Assembly (NCBI RefSeq): GCF_040892615.1
Contig: NZ_JBFRYC010000015.1
Span: forward strand, 18,719-82,718
Length of the DNA stretch: 64,000 nt
DNA from: Thioclava arctica
Lineage (GTDB): Bacteria > Pseudomonadota > Alphaproteobacteria > Rhodobacterales > Rhodobacteraceae
Direction of reading: 5' to 3'
Under the pieces are notes generated by a model, which was not told where the DNA came from, made no database searches, and worked only from the letters and a program-made list of their open reading frames with translations. The first letter of the stretch is position 1; every line of letters begins with the position of its first letter. The position numbers and the translations under genes are program-made. This document shows, piece after piece, positions 33,994 to 42,656 of the stretch.

Positions 33994-35052
33994 ATGGCAA
34001 CGGTCGAACTGGACAACGTCAAGAAACGCTTTGGCTCCACCGAGGTGATCCACGGCGTCAGCACGCAAATCGAGGATGGCGAATTCATCGTGATCGTCGG
34101 CCCCTCGGGCTGCGGTAAATCCACATTGTTGCGCATGGTCGCGGGGCTGGAAAGCGTCTCTGAGGGCGAGGTGCGCATCGGTGGCAAGCGTGTCAACGAA
34201 ATTGAGCCGATGGATCGCGACATCGCGATGGTGTTTCAGAATTACGCGCTTTATCCGCATATGTCGGTGCGCCAGAACATGGGCTACGGGCTGAAAATTG
34301 CGCGTCTGCCAAAGGCCGAGATCACCGCCAAGGTGGAGCAGGCCGCCGCCCTGTTGCAACTGGGCGAGTTGCTGGATCGCAAGCCCAAGCAACTATCGGG
34401 CGGGCAGCGTCAGCGCGTCGCAATGGGGCGCGCCATCGTGCGCGAACCGGCGGTGTTCCTGTTTGACGAGCCGCTCTCGAACCTTGACGCCAAGCTGCGC
34501 GTGCAGATGCGTGTCGAGATCCGCGAATTGCAGGCCAAGCTGGGTATCACTGCGCTATACGTGACCCATGATCAGGTCGAGGCGATGACCATGGCCGACC
34601 GGATGATCGTGATGAATGCGGGCGTGGCCGAGCAGATCGGCACGCCACTGGAGGTCTATGAGCGCCCCGTCACGATCTTTGCCGCGCAGTTCATCGGCAG
34701 CCCCTCGATGAATATCCTGCCAGCCCAGATCGAGGGTGGGCAGATCAAACTGGGCGACGCGGTGCTGGGTCAATGCCGCTTGCCCGATGGCCCTGTCAGC
34801 TTTGGCATCCGCCCCGAGCATTTGCGCCCCGACCCGCAAGGTGCCATCGCGCTTGAGGTGCATCTGGCCGAACCATTGGGTGCCAATACTCTGTTGCATG
34901 GCGTGCTTGCTGGTTCGGGTGAGACGATGACCGCCGCTTTGCCGGGCGTGCATCGCAGCAATATCGGGCGTGAGATGTTGAAACTCACCGCCGATCCCGC
35001 GCATTTCCACTTTTTTGACTCCGAAAGCGGCAAGCGCATCGAGCCCGTCTGA
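33994..35052 (+). CDS. ugpC: glycerol-3-phosphate ABC transporter, ATPase UgpC
   Basis: This 352-residue ATPase energises import. Walker A is GPSGCGKSTLLRM, the Q loop is VFQNYALYPHM, the signature is LSGGQRQRVAMGRA and Walker B is VFLFDEPLSNLDAKLR, with the switch His in VTHDQ. The C-terminal TOBE/MalK-like domain (residues 240-350) contains FIGSPSMNILPA and FGIRPEHL, as in UgpC/MalK. It is the last gene of the operon, and a 10-bp hairpin lies about 130 bp downstream. Confidence 0.94.
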   Translation: MATVELDNVKKRFGSTEVIHGVSTQIEDGEFIVIVGPSGCGKSTLLRMVAGLESVSEGEVRIGGKRVNEIEPMDRDIAMVFQNYALYPHMSVRQNMGYGLKIARLPKAEITAKVEQAAALLQLGELLDRKPKQLSGGQRQRVAMGRAIVREPAVFLFDEPLSNLDAKLRVQMRVEIRELQAKLGITALYVTHDQVEAMTMADRMIVMNAGVAEQIGTPLEVYERPVTIFAAQFIGSPSMNILPAQIEGGQIKLGDAVLGQCRLPDGPVSFGIRPEHLRPDPQGAIALEVHLAEPLGANTLLHGVLAGSGETMTAALPGVHRSNIGREMLKLTADPAHFHFFDSESGKRIEPV

Positions 35053-35180
35053 CTTTGGGGCGGGGAAGATTGCGCACCATCGGTTCGCTTGCGCGAAACA
35101 TGACAGCCCCGCCAAGATGCGTTTGCGTCTCTTATATGCGTGCAAGCCCATGAGGCATCGCGGCGGTGCCCAGAAAAGTC

Positions 35181-35209
35181 GCCCGCGCGAAACCTGATCT
35201 CGCGCGGGC
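35181..35209. terminator. 10-bp perfect hairpin between convergent ugpC and fasciclin genes
   Basis: GCCCGCGCGA (35181-35190) pairs perfectly with TCGCGCGGGC (35200-35209) around a 9-base loop. It lies between converging genes. There is no T-run, so it may rely on rho or act as a bidirectional block. Confidence 0.6.
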
Positions 35210-35249
35210 AAGCCGATGAAAGCCACCAAGGTGTGTGGCCAAGTCCGGG

Positions 35250-35732
35250 TTACATCTTGGGCATGATCACCGAGTCGATCACATGGATCACGCCATTGCT
35301 GGCCTCGATATCAGCCTGCGTCACCGTCGCGTCGTCGACCATCACGGCGGGATCAGTCTTGATCGTGACCTGTGATCCCTGAACGGTCGCAGCCATCATG
35401 CCATCGCTCAAATCGCCAGTCATCACTTTGCCCGGAACGACGTGATAGGTGAGGATCGCGCTCAGTTTGTCTTTGTTTTCAGGCTTGAGCAAATCCTCAA
35501 CCGTGCCCGCAGGCAGCTTGGCAAAGGCCGCGTCGGTGGGGGCAAAGACGGTGAAAGGGCCTTCGCCCTTCAGCGTCTCGACAAGCCCAGCGGCCTGAAC
35601 GGCGGCAACAAGTGTTTCAAAACTGCCTGCAGCGACGGCAGTATCGACGATATCCATATCGGCCGCATGAACGGGGGTGGAAACGAGGGCGGTGCCAGCA
35701 ACAATCGCCGCGATGAAGGTTCTTCTCAGCAT
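35250..35732 (-). CDS. fasciclin (FAS1) domain exported protein
   Basis: This 160-residue protein has a signal peptide (MLRRTFIAAIVAGTALVSTP, cleavage near VHA-AD) and one FAS1 domain. The FAS1 H1 motif is FTVFAPTDAAFAKLP and the H2 motif is NGVIHVIDSVIMP. Such proteins are secreted or outer-surface adhesion proteins. ATG 35732 has GGGAG at seven bases and was preferred over ATG 35738, which sits right on that site. The gene stands alone, convergent with the ugp operon. Confidence 0.9.
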   Translation of the reverse strand: MLRRTFIAAIVAGTALVSTPVHAADMDIVDTAVAAGSFETLVAAVQAAGLVETLKGEGPFTVFAPTDAAFAKLPAGTVEDLLKPENKDKLSAILTYHVVPGKVMTGDLSDGMMAATVQGSQVTIKTDPAVMVDDATVTQADIEASNGVIHVIDSVIMPKM

Positions 35733-35738
35733 ACTCAT

Positions 35739-36500
35739 ACTCCCTGGTTTGAACACGTGTGGATCGTGTTAGGGTTACGTCGAGGCGAGAAAAATGGATC
35801 ACAGGAAGATCACGGATGCGCACGCCTTCGCGAGAATTTGGGGCCTCGCATATGACCTTTGTGCGAAAACCTGCCGATCAAAGACGCGGATCGCGCGCGA
35901 CAGAGATCGCTCAAAGGCCGCGCTTATCAGCGCATTGCGTCAAGCGCGGCCAGTTCCTGCAAGATCGACTGCGTCACTTCCTGCGGGTTTGGCCCATCAG
36001 TCTTTCGCGGGCAGGCAGATCACGCGCCATCCAAAGGCCTCCAACACGGTCGCGCCTGCGCTGAACGTTTCTCCAATCTCGAGGCTGTGAAACAGGTCGG
36101 AGCTATCAATCAGCCCGGCGAATTCAAAGTGATTGCTGATCGGGCGCGCGAGAAAATCGGCTTCTTATCGGGCAAAAGCGCGCCCGCGGGCCCGTGCAGC
36201 ATTTCGCGCGGCGAACGATGGGTGCGGGTCCTTATGAATTTGTGTTCCAAGGCGCGCCGGCCCCTGACATAGGCCGCTTTGCGTCCCCGATCATGGGGCG
36301 TCAAGTCGCGATCGGGCGATTCCGTCAGCGCGATCTCCGTGCCAAAGCTCGCAAACGCGCGCAGCGCTGGCCATGCGCGCCTCTTCGAGCATGCGCGACC
36401 CGATTGCGGCAAGGGTGCAGATCAAGCTGGCGCATGCAGGACCAGATTGCTGCGGGTGCAGCCGCGAGCGGGGCCAATTCTTGATGGCGCCGAGATCGCG
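35739..36500. other. region without an intact gene, apparently decayed coding sequence
   Basis: Open frames are short and switch phase, and none has a full domain. On the minus strand a 54-codon open stretch (about 36010-36174) reads ISNHFEFAGLIDSSDLFH... and ends FGWRVICLPAKD before a stop. That looks protein-like, but I do not recognise it. The region runs into the ABC-ATPase remnant at 36501. Confidence 0.4.
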
Positions 36501-36600
36501 ATTTTCGAACGCTCTTACGACGCGCTCAAGATCTAGACGCCACGCTGGCGTCAGGCGGTGGGCAACCTGTCGGGCGGCAACCAGCAATAGATCGTAATCT
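36501..36600 (+). pseudogene. remnant of a sugar ABC transporter ATPase (RbsA/XylG/MglA type)
   Basis: In one frame the sequence reads IFERSYDALKI, stop (36534-36536), TPRWRQAVGNLSGGNQQ, stop (36588-36590), IVIF. The combination LKI-TP...VGNLSGGNQQ-(K)-IVI is the second ATP-binding signature of the duplicated sugar-transporter ATPases. Two in-frame stops and the loss of Walker motifs make it a fragment. It is close to a cold-shock gene terminator. The upstream 700 bp may be more of the same decayed gene in other frames. Confidence 0.7.
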
Positions 36601-36620
36601 TCCTGGGGGGCGTGCAAATG

Positions 36621-36643
36621 AAAAAGGGCGCCCGAAGGCGCCC
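36621..36643 (-). terminator. terminator after the cold-shock gene
   Basis: GGGCGCC (36626-36632) and GGCGCCC (36637-36643) pair around CGAA. On the minus strand this is a TTCG-type tetraloop stem followed by TTTTT. It ends the cold-shock transcript 24 bp after its stop. Confidence 0.9.
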
Positions 36644-36666
36644 CGTTCCAAATTCGGTCAAACCGT

Positions 36667-36873
36667 TCAGGCGAGCTGAAGGTTCGCAGCCGACTCACGG
36701 CCGTCACGGCCGGATTCGACGTCATAGGTGACTTTCTGATCGTCGTTCACCGAGGTCAAGCCAGCACGCTCAACAGCGGAGATGTGCAGGAAGACATCTT
36801 TTCCGCCGGTGTCGGGTGCGATAAAGCCGAAGCCTTTAGTTGCGTTAAACCATTTCACGGTACCAGTGGCCAT
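36667..36873 (-). CDS. cold-shock protein (CspA family)
   Basis: This 68-residue single cold-shock domain contains RNP1 (KGFGFIAP) and RNP2 (DVFLHISAVE), which bind single-stranded RNA and DNA and act as RNA chaperones. The start MATGTVKWFNATKGFGF is standard. AAAGGAG precedes the ATG at 36873. A strong terminator follows. The upstream region is over 400 bp, room for a regulated leader. Confidence 0.95.
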   Translation of the reverse strand: MATGTVKWFNATKGFGFIAPDTGGKDVFLHISAVERAGLTSVNDDQKVTYDVESGRDGRESAANLQLA

Positions 36874-37309
36874 CGTGAGATCTCCTTTAGTATTCAACCT
36901 GTTCGCGGAAGTGCAACAGCGTGGCGCAGTCGGCCAAGATCGAGTTCGCTGAAGTCCGGTAGGGAACGCAGGGGATCGATATAGGAAACGTAGCCCGCCC
37001 CTTATGACAGAGCGCTGCCCGCTTGTCTATGCCTTATATCGCCGATCTTGGATCCATGCTGACGACTGCCGCACGACTTGGCGGTTTTGCGCCGACGCAT
37101 CCAGATTCGTTGCTGACAAAAAAGGCTGAGAAACCTGTGTTGCGCTTTTCCGAGATCGCCCGAGGGGCAGGTGTATGGACGGCCGATCATATATCGATCT
37201 GGCCAGGGCGGCGCCTTATCGACCCAAGTGCAGGTCACAGGGGCAGGGCCGATCAAGTTGCGAAAACTGCGCGCGCACAAGCAGCTGCGCGCGCGAGCCT
37301 GCAGCAAAA
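36874..37309. other. 436-bp region between the cold-shock gene and luxI copy 2
   Basis: It contains only short, low-quality open frames. It should hold the cold-shock promoter and perhaps its leader, plus the 3' end of the luxI transcript. I see no clear terminator or repeat. Confidence 0.5.
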
Positions 37310-37897
37310 TCAATGCATCTTCGTTGCCATGTTGATGTTCACGCAAACGCTGCGCGACCCTTCGATCTCAAGAACCGGACCCGCCGCAACGCAATCAAGC
37401 CCAACGCGCCGCGCAAGGCGGGGCGAATTTTCGGGGATCATGCCGATCACGCTCGTGGCTCCCAATTGACGCGCTGAAATCACCATTTCATTAATCAATT
37501 GCATCTGAACACGCATCCTCAGCTTCGCCGGGACACTGTCACTTACGAAAACCCTTGAGCTTTCCCAAATATGTGACGCGGTCGGAGCCTCGTCGAAAAG
37601 CAGGTTTTCTGGAATCGTCTCAAGCAAGCCGCGCTGCGCATCACGGATCATATAGGTGTAGATTCCGCATTGATGCGTGGTGGGCGTCAGGCGAACACCC
37701 GCCATGACGATCCCACGATCATGGACCGCAACCCAGCGGCTGGCGGGGGTGTCATATTGGTCGAATTCCATCCCGTCGGCTTCGGGGAGTTTCCATTTGT
37801 TTTGCACAATGAATGCACGATGTCTTGCGCGAAACATGTTTGCGAAAAGTTCGCCATGGTTGTGTAGATTTTTGTAAGAAAGGGTTGTGACTTCCAT
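37310..37897 (-). CDS. acyl-homoserine-lactone synthase (LuxI family), copy 2
   Basis: This 195-residue LuxI protein carries the full conserved set: Arg25, Phe29, Trp35, Glu44, Asp46, Asp49, Arg69, Glu112 and Arg115 (RARHRAFIVQNKW, EFDQYDT, WESSRVFVS). It is clearly diverged from copy 1, so it may make a different signal. ATG 37897 follows GGAGG at eight bases. luxR copy 2 is 52 bp upstream on the same strand. Confidence 0.9.
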   Translation of the reverse strand: MEVTTLSYKNLHNHGELFANMFRARHRAFIVQNKWKLPEADGMEFDQYDTPASRWVAVHDRGIVMAGVRLTPTTHQCGIYTYMIRDAQRGLLETIPENLLFDEAPTASHIWESSRVFVSDSVPAKLRMRVQMQLINEMVISARQLGATSVIGMIPENSPRLARRVGLDCVAAGPVLEIEGSRSVCVNINMATKMH

Positions 37898-37949
37898 TGG
37901 AGTGCCTCCGTCTGGGGTTGAAAAAACCGGTCAGATGGGCCGCCACGTG

Positions 37950-38561
37950 CTAAAGGTATTGATATTCCCTAGCCTTGCGCAAAGCCTCCGATGTCGTGCG
38001 CGCTTCCAATCGAATCCGCGCCGATTTCAGGCGTGCTTTCAATGCGCTCTCCGATATCCCGAGTTTTGCTGCAGCAGCAGTGTGCCGATCCCCATTCGCG
38101 ACACACTGCAGTGCCTCGACTTGAGCTTTCGTCAACTCGGATGGAGGTTCCGCCGCAACATGCAGCCGAGCCGTAATTTCGCTCAGTTCGGACAATTCTT
38201 CATCGTTGAATTCACGATCAGTGTGGCTGATACCAACGATGGATCGCGACGTGATCGGGCCGTAAGAAGAGACCGCGCCATATTTCAGGCCATAGCTTGC
38301 CGCTTTGGCAATCACACCAAACGGATCTGGCAGCGGAATTTCGCTCCACCGCGTGGTTCCAGCCGTTCCGATTCCCCAAAACACCAAGGGATCTCTGAGA
38401 TAATACGCCTGGTCGTTGTAAAATTTGATCCAGGCGCTGGGATACGAGCTTTCATAAACAAGCGGGCTGGCAAAGCGAATGTGCAGCCCAACGCTATATC
38501 CGCAGGGCGCAAGCTGTTGGAGTTCGGAAAAGGGCACAGTGAGGGCTTTTGAAATGGACAT
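37950..38561 (-). CDS. LuxR-family autoinducer-binding regulator, copy 2
   Basis: This 203-residue regulator has an N-terminal autoinducer-binding domain with AWIKFYNDQ, LRDPLVFWG and SRSIVGISHTDREF. The C-terminal GerE-type HTH is LTKAQVEALQCVANGDR...GISESALKARLKSARIRL. It is paired with luxI copy 2 downstream. Its ligand-binding domain is closer to the truncated LuxR-like protein at 30200 than to LuxR copy 1, judged by shared SRSI-G and W-G motifs. A 12-bp palindrome lies just upstream. Confidence 0.9.
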   Translation of the reverse strand: MSISKALTVPFSELQQLAPCGYSVGLHIRFASPLVYESSYPSAWIKFYNDQAYYLRDPLVFWGIGTAGTTRWSEIPLPDPFGVIAKAASYGLKYGAVSSYGPITSRSIVGISHTDREFNDEELSELSEITARLHVAAEPPSELTKAQVEALQCVANGDRHTAAAAKLGISESALKARLKSARIRLEARTTSEALRKAREYQYL

Positions 38562-38566
38562 AATTT

Positions 38567-38578
38567 ACTTAAATAAGT
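38567..38578. promoter_or_regulatory. palindrome just upstream of luxR copy 2
   Basis: ACTTA-AA-TAAGT is a palindrome placed 6-17 bases before the ATG of luxR copy 2. It could be an operator for autoregulation, but it does not look like a canonical 20-bp lux box. Confidence 0.3.
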
Positions 38579-39155
38579 GCCGTTAAGGTCCGTCAACCTA
38601 AAATCGCATTGTCTGAATATGGGGCTTCTGCTGCGGGCAGTCTGGCCTTGAACCGGGTTGGCGCGCATTGACGCCGCGGCATGCGTTTGGGCTCCGGTTT
38701 GCGTCTGTTGGGGGGGCGCGCATAGCGCATCTGCCAAGCGATTTTCCCAAGTGATAGGTTTTGTTTATAAGTTTGCGGTCTCTTGCGTAACTATCCCCCT
38801 GATGAACGTGACGTTTCCGCGCGTTCAGCGTTCTTTGTGCGCCCGATGTTGAAGGCCGCCATTGCAAAACATGCGGGTTTTCCAGTGGAATCGTATAGGC
38901 CCGCTTTTGTTGCAGGCGCCACATATGTCGTTGGTATCGGGGCGCTGAGGGTAGACTTGCGCCACGTCATTTCTTCGAAGGCTGGAAATGGGCTGTGCCA
39001 GTTTGCCGCAGAATTCCCGCGTCAGGCGGGCTGCGCCTTGGCGGGCTTGATTAACACTGCATCCGTCACTTTGCCTTCGCGTCTTTGCGTGCCATATGCT
39101 TTGTGCAAAAGGTTCGGGAACTGCCCCGGCATCGCAACGCTTCGAAAGGCCCCCC
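38579..39155. other. 577-bp region without a supported gene
   Basis: Between divergently transcribed luxR copy 2 and the HAD hydrolase I see only short open frames without homology or good ribosome binding sites. It must contain both promoters. TTAATCAAG-like AT-rich patches occur near 39050. Confidence 0.5.
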
Positions 39156-40034
39156 ATGACACAGATCATTTCCTCGCTTGCCGAGATTTCCGCCCCCTAT
39201 GATACGCTGTTTTGCGACCTGTGGGGCTGTCTGCACAATGGCGTGACACCGTTCCCCGAGGCCGTCGCCGCTCTGCAAGGGTTTCGCGCGCGAGGCGGCA
39301 AGGTCGTCTTGCTGACCAATGCGCCGCGCCCTGCGCGGTTCGTGATCGAATCCCTGGATCGGATGGGCTGCCCGAAAGATGCCTATGATCTGGTCGTTTC
39401 GTCAGGTGATGCCGCGCAGGATGCGATGTTCGCGGGCGCGCTCGGACGCAAGGTCTGGCATTTGGGGCCAAGCAAAGATGACGGGTTCTTCACCGAGATC
39501 CCCACAGAATGGCAGGGCCAAGCCGATATCGAGCGGGTCGATTTCGATGACGCCGAGGGGATCGTTTGCACTGGCCCGTTTGATGAGGCCAACGAGGTGC
39601 CCGAGGATTACCGCGCCAAGTTCCTTTTAGCGAAAACACGCGGACTTCCAATGCTTTGCGCCAACCCTGATGTCGTGGTGGATATGGGAGATCAGCGAAT
39701 CTACTGCGCCGGGGCGCTGGCAGTTTTGTATGAAGATATGGGCGGCGAGGCGATGTATTTTGGCAAACCGCACCCGCCGATCTATGACATGGCGCGGCGC
39801 AAGCTGGCGGCGATCGGTGGGGGCGATGACGGCCGTATCCTAGCGATTGGCGATGGTATCAATACCGATGTGCCCGGTGCCGCAGGCGAGGGGATTGATT
39901 GTCTGTTCGTGACCGGCGGCTTGGCGCATGACCAGTTCGGCGCGGATCAGAAAAACCCCGATCCCGAGTTGGTGCGGGCATGGCTCGGTGCACGTCAAAC
40001 CGATCCGCGCTACACGATTGGCACCTTGCGCTGA
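39156..40034 (+). CDS. HAD-superfamily hydrolase, class IIA (TIGR01459-like)
   Basis: This 292-residue hydrolase resembles NagD-type HAD phosphatases. Motif I is FCDLWGCLHNG, where Trp-Gly-Cys follows the nucleophilic Asp as in the TIGR01459 group. Motif II is LTNAPRP, motif III is FGKPHPPIYD and motif IV is AIGDGINTDVPGA. The substrate is unknown. ATG 39156 follows GAAAGGC; the frame is open 20 codons further. It is followed by a MaoC-type gene and ribF on the same strand. Confidence 0.85.
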   Translation: MTQIISSLAEISAPYDTLFCDLWGCLHNGVTPFPEAVAALQGFRARGGKVVLLTNAPRPARFVIESLDRMGCPKDAYDLVVSSGDAAQDAMFAGALGRKVWHLGPSKDDGFFTEIPTEWQGQADIERVDFDDAEGIVCTGPFDEANEVPEDYRAKFLLAKTRGLPMLCANPDVVVDMGDQRIYCAGALAVLYEDMGGEAMYFGKPHPPIYDMARRKLAAIGGGDDGRILAIGDGINTDVPGAAGEGIDCLFVTGGLAHDQFGADQKNPDPELVRAWLGARQTDPRYTIGTLR

Positions 40035-40156
40035 CATTCGGCTTGGTAACTTTGTTGCGCGGCAGGCTGTTTTCGGGTAAATAAGTTGCGCTGGCATCTT
40101 GCGCGCTCTGCTGCATGTGCTATGCTGCAGTGCAACATGGCTTCAGGCAGGGACCG

Positions 40157-40606
40157 ATGGATATGCTCGACAATTTGCCGCGCGGCACGATCTGCATCGA
40201 AGATCTTGAGATCGGGATGCTGCGTTATCTGCGCAAGGAAATCACCAATCGCGATATTGAGCTGTTCGCCGAGGTCTCGACCGATCATAACCCGGTCCAT
40301 CTGGATGATGCCTATGCCCAAGACACGATCTTCGAGGGGCGCATCGCGCATGGAATGCTGACGGCCGGGCTGATTTCTGCAGTGATCGGCGAACAGCTTC
40401 CCGGCCATGGCACGGTCTATCTGGGCCAGTCGCTCAAGTTCATGGCGCCGGTGCGGCCGGGCGATGTGGTCTATGCTGAGGTCAAAGTGACCGCGATCGA
40501 CCATTCGCGTCGCCGTGTCACGCTTGAAACCCATTGCGCGGTGGGCGATACGGTGGTGCTCAAGGGAGAGGCGCTGGTTCTGGCGCCCTCGCGCAAGTTC
40601 GACTGA
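40157..40606 (+). CDS. MaoC-family dehydratase (R-specific enoyl-CoA hydratase-like)
   Basis: This 149-residue hotdog-fold protein has the hydratase 2 motif: FAEVSTDHNPVHLDDAYA with the catalytic Asp and His, followed by GRIAHGMLTAGLISAV. It resembles PhaJ-type enzymes that hydrate trans-2-enoyl-CoA to (R)-3-hydroxyacyl-CoA. That would connect fatty acid oxidation to polyhydroxyalkanoate, but other MaoC roles are possible. The ATG at 40157 follows CAGGGA. ribF starts 29 bp after its stop. Confidence 0.88.
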   Translation: MDMLDNLPRGTICIEDLEIGMLRYLRKEITNRDIELFAEVSTDHNPVHLDDAYAQDTIFEGRIAHGMLTAGLISAVIGEQLPGHGTVYLGQSLKFMAPVRPGDVVYAEVKVTAIDHSRRRVTLETHCAVGDTVVLKGEALVLAPSRKFD

Positions 40607-40635
40607 TCCGGCGACCCATGCCGGAAGGCGGGGTG

Positions 40636-41565
40636 ATGGAACGCTACTTTGACTGGAAATCGCTGCTGAAATCGGCCCGTGGTGCCTCGGTTGCGATGGG
40701 CAATTTCGACGGGCTCCATCTTGGTCACCAATCGGTGATTGATCAGGCGCGGGGCCGCGCAGCCCCTTTGGGCGTGATCACGTTTGAACCCCATCCGCGC
40801 GAGTTTTTCTCCGCCCGCGCGGGCAAAACGGTTGTGCCGTTTCGCCTGATGAACCCCGAGGCGCGGGCCAATCGTCTGGCCAAGCTGGGCGTCGATGTCT
40901 TGTTTGAATTGCGCTTTAACGCTGAACTGGCCGATCAAAGCGCCGAACATTTCGCGCGCGATGTGTTGGGGCAGGGCTTGGGCGTGTCCCATGTCGCGGT
41001 GGGCGGTGATTTCCGTTTTGGGAAGGGGCGCGAGGGCGATGCGGCGATGCTGACGGATCTGGGGCAGCGTTACGGGTTCGACGTGACCATCGCGCCCTTG
41101 TTGCATGTCGGTGGGGTCGAGGCGTCATCGACCGCGATTCGCGCGGCCTTGGCCGAGGGACACCCGCAAGAGGCCGCCGCGATGCTAGGCCATTTGCACC
41201 GTATCGAAGGCGCGGTGCTGCATGGCGAGAAACGGGGCCGCGAATTGGGCTATCCCACCGCGAACATGTCGGTGGCGGGGCTGCATCTGCCCAAGCTCGG
41301 GGTTTACGCGGTCAAACTCGATGTGCTGAGCGGGCCACATCAGGGCAGCTATCGCGGTGCTTCCAGTCTTGGCGTGCGTCCGATGTTTGGCGAGAATACC
41401 CCAAATCTTGAAACCTATATATTTGATTTCAAAGGCGATCTTTATGGCGAGCATGTCTCGGTCGCCCTCGTTGAATATCTCCGCCCCGAGATGAAATTCG
41501 ACAGCCTTGAGGCGCTGGTGGCGCAGATGGCGGCCGATTGTGACCGCGCGCGGGCGCTGACCTAG
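40636..41565 (+). CDS. ribF: bifunctional riboflavin kinase / FAD synthetase
   Basis: This 309-residue enzyme makes FMN and then FAD. The N-terminal nucleotidyltransferase has AMGNFDGLHLGHQSVI, FEPHPREFF and the GxD(F)RFG motif VGGDFRFGKGR with the SSTAIR segment. The C-terminal kinase domain has GYPTANM (Mg/ATP binding) and ETYIFDF. ATG 40636 follows GGAAGG at eight bases. An upstream ATG (40618) is possible. Confidence 0.95.
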   Translation: MERYFDWKSLLKSARGASVAMGNFDGLHLGHQSVIDQARGRAAPLGVITFEPHPREFFSARAGKTVVPFRLMNPEARANRLAKLGVDVLFELRFNAELADQSAEHFARDVLGQGLGVSHVAVGGDFRFGKGREGDAAMLTDLGQRYGFDVTIAPLLHVGGVEASSTAIRAALAEGHPQEAAAMLGHLHRIEGAVLHGEKRGRELGYPTANMSVAGLHLPKLGVYAVKLDVLSGPHQGSYRGASSLGVRPMFGENTPNLETYIFDFKGDLYGEHVSVALVEYLRPEMKFDSLEALVAQMAADCDRARALT

Positions 41566-41660
41566 GCGCAAGTCTCGCTCACGCACGCTTACCTGTGCTC
41601 ACGAAAGCGGGAATATGGCGCGCCCGCATGCGTTGCATCCCTCCAACCGGAGGATTTATC

Positions 41661-42094
41661 ATGCCATATCAAATCGCTGGCCCCAATTTCCGGGTGCGCA
41701 ATCTGCTGGGCGCCGTGGCGCTTGTGTTCGCGGCCAGCTCCGGCGTTGCCGAATACGTGCAAGTGCCCGCCTGTGGCTCGGTGTCCGAAGTTGCAGATCG
41801 CTTTGAGGCAGCGGCGCAAAAGTCGGGGCCACCGTGGAGATGGAAATGCCCGATGCGACGTTGGTGATTTTTGGCAATCCGCTGCTGGGCACGCCCGCGA
41901 TGCAGCAAGATATCCGCGCCGGTGTGGTCCTGCCGCTGCGCGTTCTGGTGGCCGATGAGGATGGCCAGACCATGCTGATCTATCTAAGCGTTGATGACAT
42001 GTTCGCTGGCACGTTGGTCGACTCCAGCGCGGAATTCGCCACCAAGATGACGGGCGCTTTGACGAAACTGACGGCGACAGCGGCCAAGGAATAA
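41661..42094 (+). pseudogene. DUF302-domain exported protein, single-base frameshift
   Basis: The first 53 or so codons read MPYQIAGPNFRVRNLLGAVA... with a signal-peptide-like segment, then VSEVADRFEAAAQKSG. Here the frame breaks at the AAAA run 41818-41821. One additional A would join it to VGATVEMEMPDATLVIFGNP, LLGTPAMQQDIRAGVVLPLR and VLVADEDGQTML, a typical DUF302 domain (about 144 residues in all). DUF302 proteins are small periplasmic or cytosolic proteins of unknown role. GGAGG precedes the ATG. It is either a real frameshift or a homopolymer sequencing error; a proper terminator follows. Confidence 0.8.
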
Positions 42095-42127
42095 CAGCTG
42101 CGGCTGGGTTGAAAGCCTTTGCTGTGA

Positions 42128-42173
42128 GGGGGCGCACAGAGGCGTGTTCATCGCGCTGCTGTGTGCCCCCTTT
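42128..42173 (+). terminator. terminator after the DUF302 gene
   Basis: GGGGGCGCACAG (42128-42139) pairs with CTGTGTGCCCCC (42159-42170) with one G-T wobble, followed by TTT. It lies 34 bp after the DUF302 stop. Confidence 0.7.
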
Positions 42174-42206
42174 CCATTTGCGCGCAATTGGGTCAGGTTC
42201 CGCGCC

Positions 42207-42656
42207 ATGAACAAACTGCGCCCCGAATTCTGGACCAAACCGCTTAAATCGCTCAACCCCGCTGAGTGGGAAGCGTTGTGCGATGGCTGCGGCAAATGCT
42301 GCCTGAACAAGCTGGAATATGAGGACACGAACGAGCTGGTTTTCACCCGCGTCGCCTGTCGATTGCTGGATGGCGAAACTTGTCGTTGTACCCAATATGA
42401 CATTCGCCACCAATTCGTGCCCGAATGCGTGACGCTGAAACCCGCCAGCATCGCCGATATCGCTTATTGGATGCCCAAGACTTGCGCCTATCGGCTGCGA
42501 TTTGAGGGCAAGCCATTGGAAAGCTGGCACTATCTTATCTCTGGCTCATATGAAACCGTGCATGAGGCGGGCCAGTCCGTGCGCGGCTGGACGGTGCCGG
42601 AGTTTGAGGTTCCCGAAGAAGATTGGGACGACTACACGATTGAGGATCTGTCATGA
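42207..42656 (+). CDS. YcgN-family cysteine-cluster protein (UPF0260)
   Basis: This 149-residue protein has the family CxxCGxCC-type cluster (LCDGCGKCCLNKLE) and later cysteines in VACRLLDGETCRCTQY and PECVTLKP. The pattern suggests an Fe-S or zinc cluster; function is not established. The start at 42207 matches family length (MNKLRPEFWTKPLKSLNPAEW). The end overlaps the threonine aldolase start by four bases (ATGA). Confidence 0.9.
   Translation: MNKLRPEFWTKPLKSLNPAEWEALCDGCGKCCLNKLEYEDTNELVFTRVACRLLDGETCRCTQYDIRHQFVPECVTLKPASIADIAYWMPKTCAYRLRFEGKPLESWHYLISGSYETVHEAGQSVRGWTVPEFEVPEEDWDDYTIEDLS

Noticed and set aside
37023..37469. 149-codon plus-strand frame across the start of the cold-shock/luxI region
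   Set aside because: It overlaps luxI copy 2 antisense, has no family motif and no good ribosome binding site.
38783..39202. 140-codon frame between luxR copy 2 and the HAD gene
   Set aside because: It runs into the HAD gene in another frame, has no recognised domain and no clear Shine-Dalgarno.
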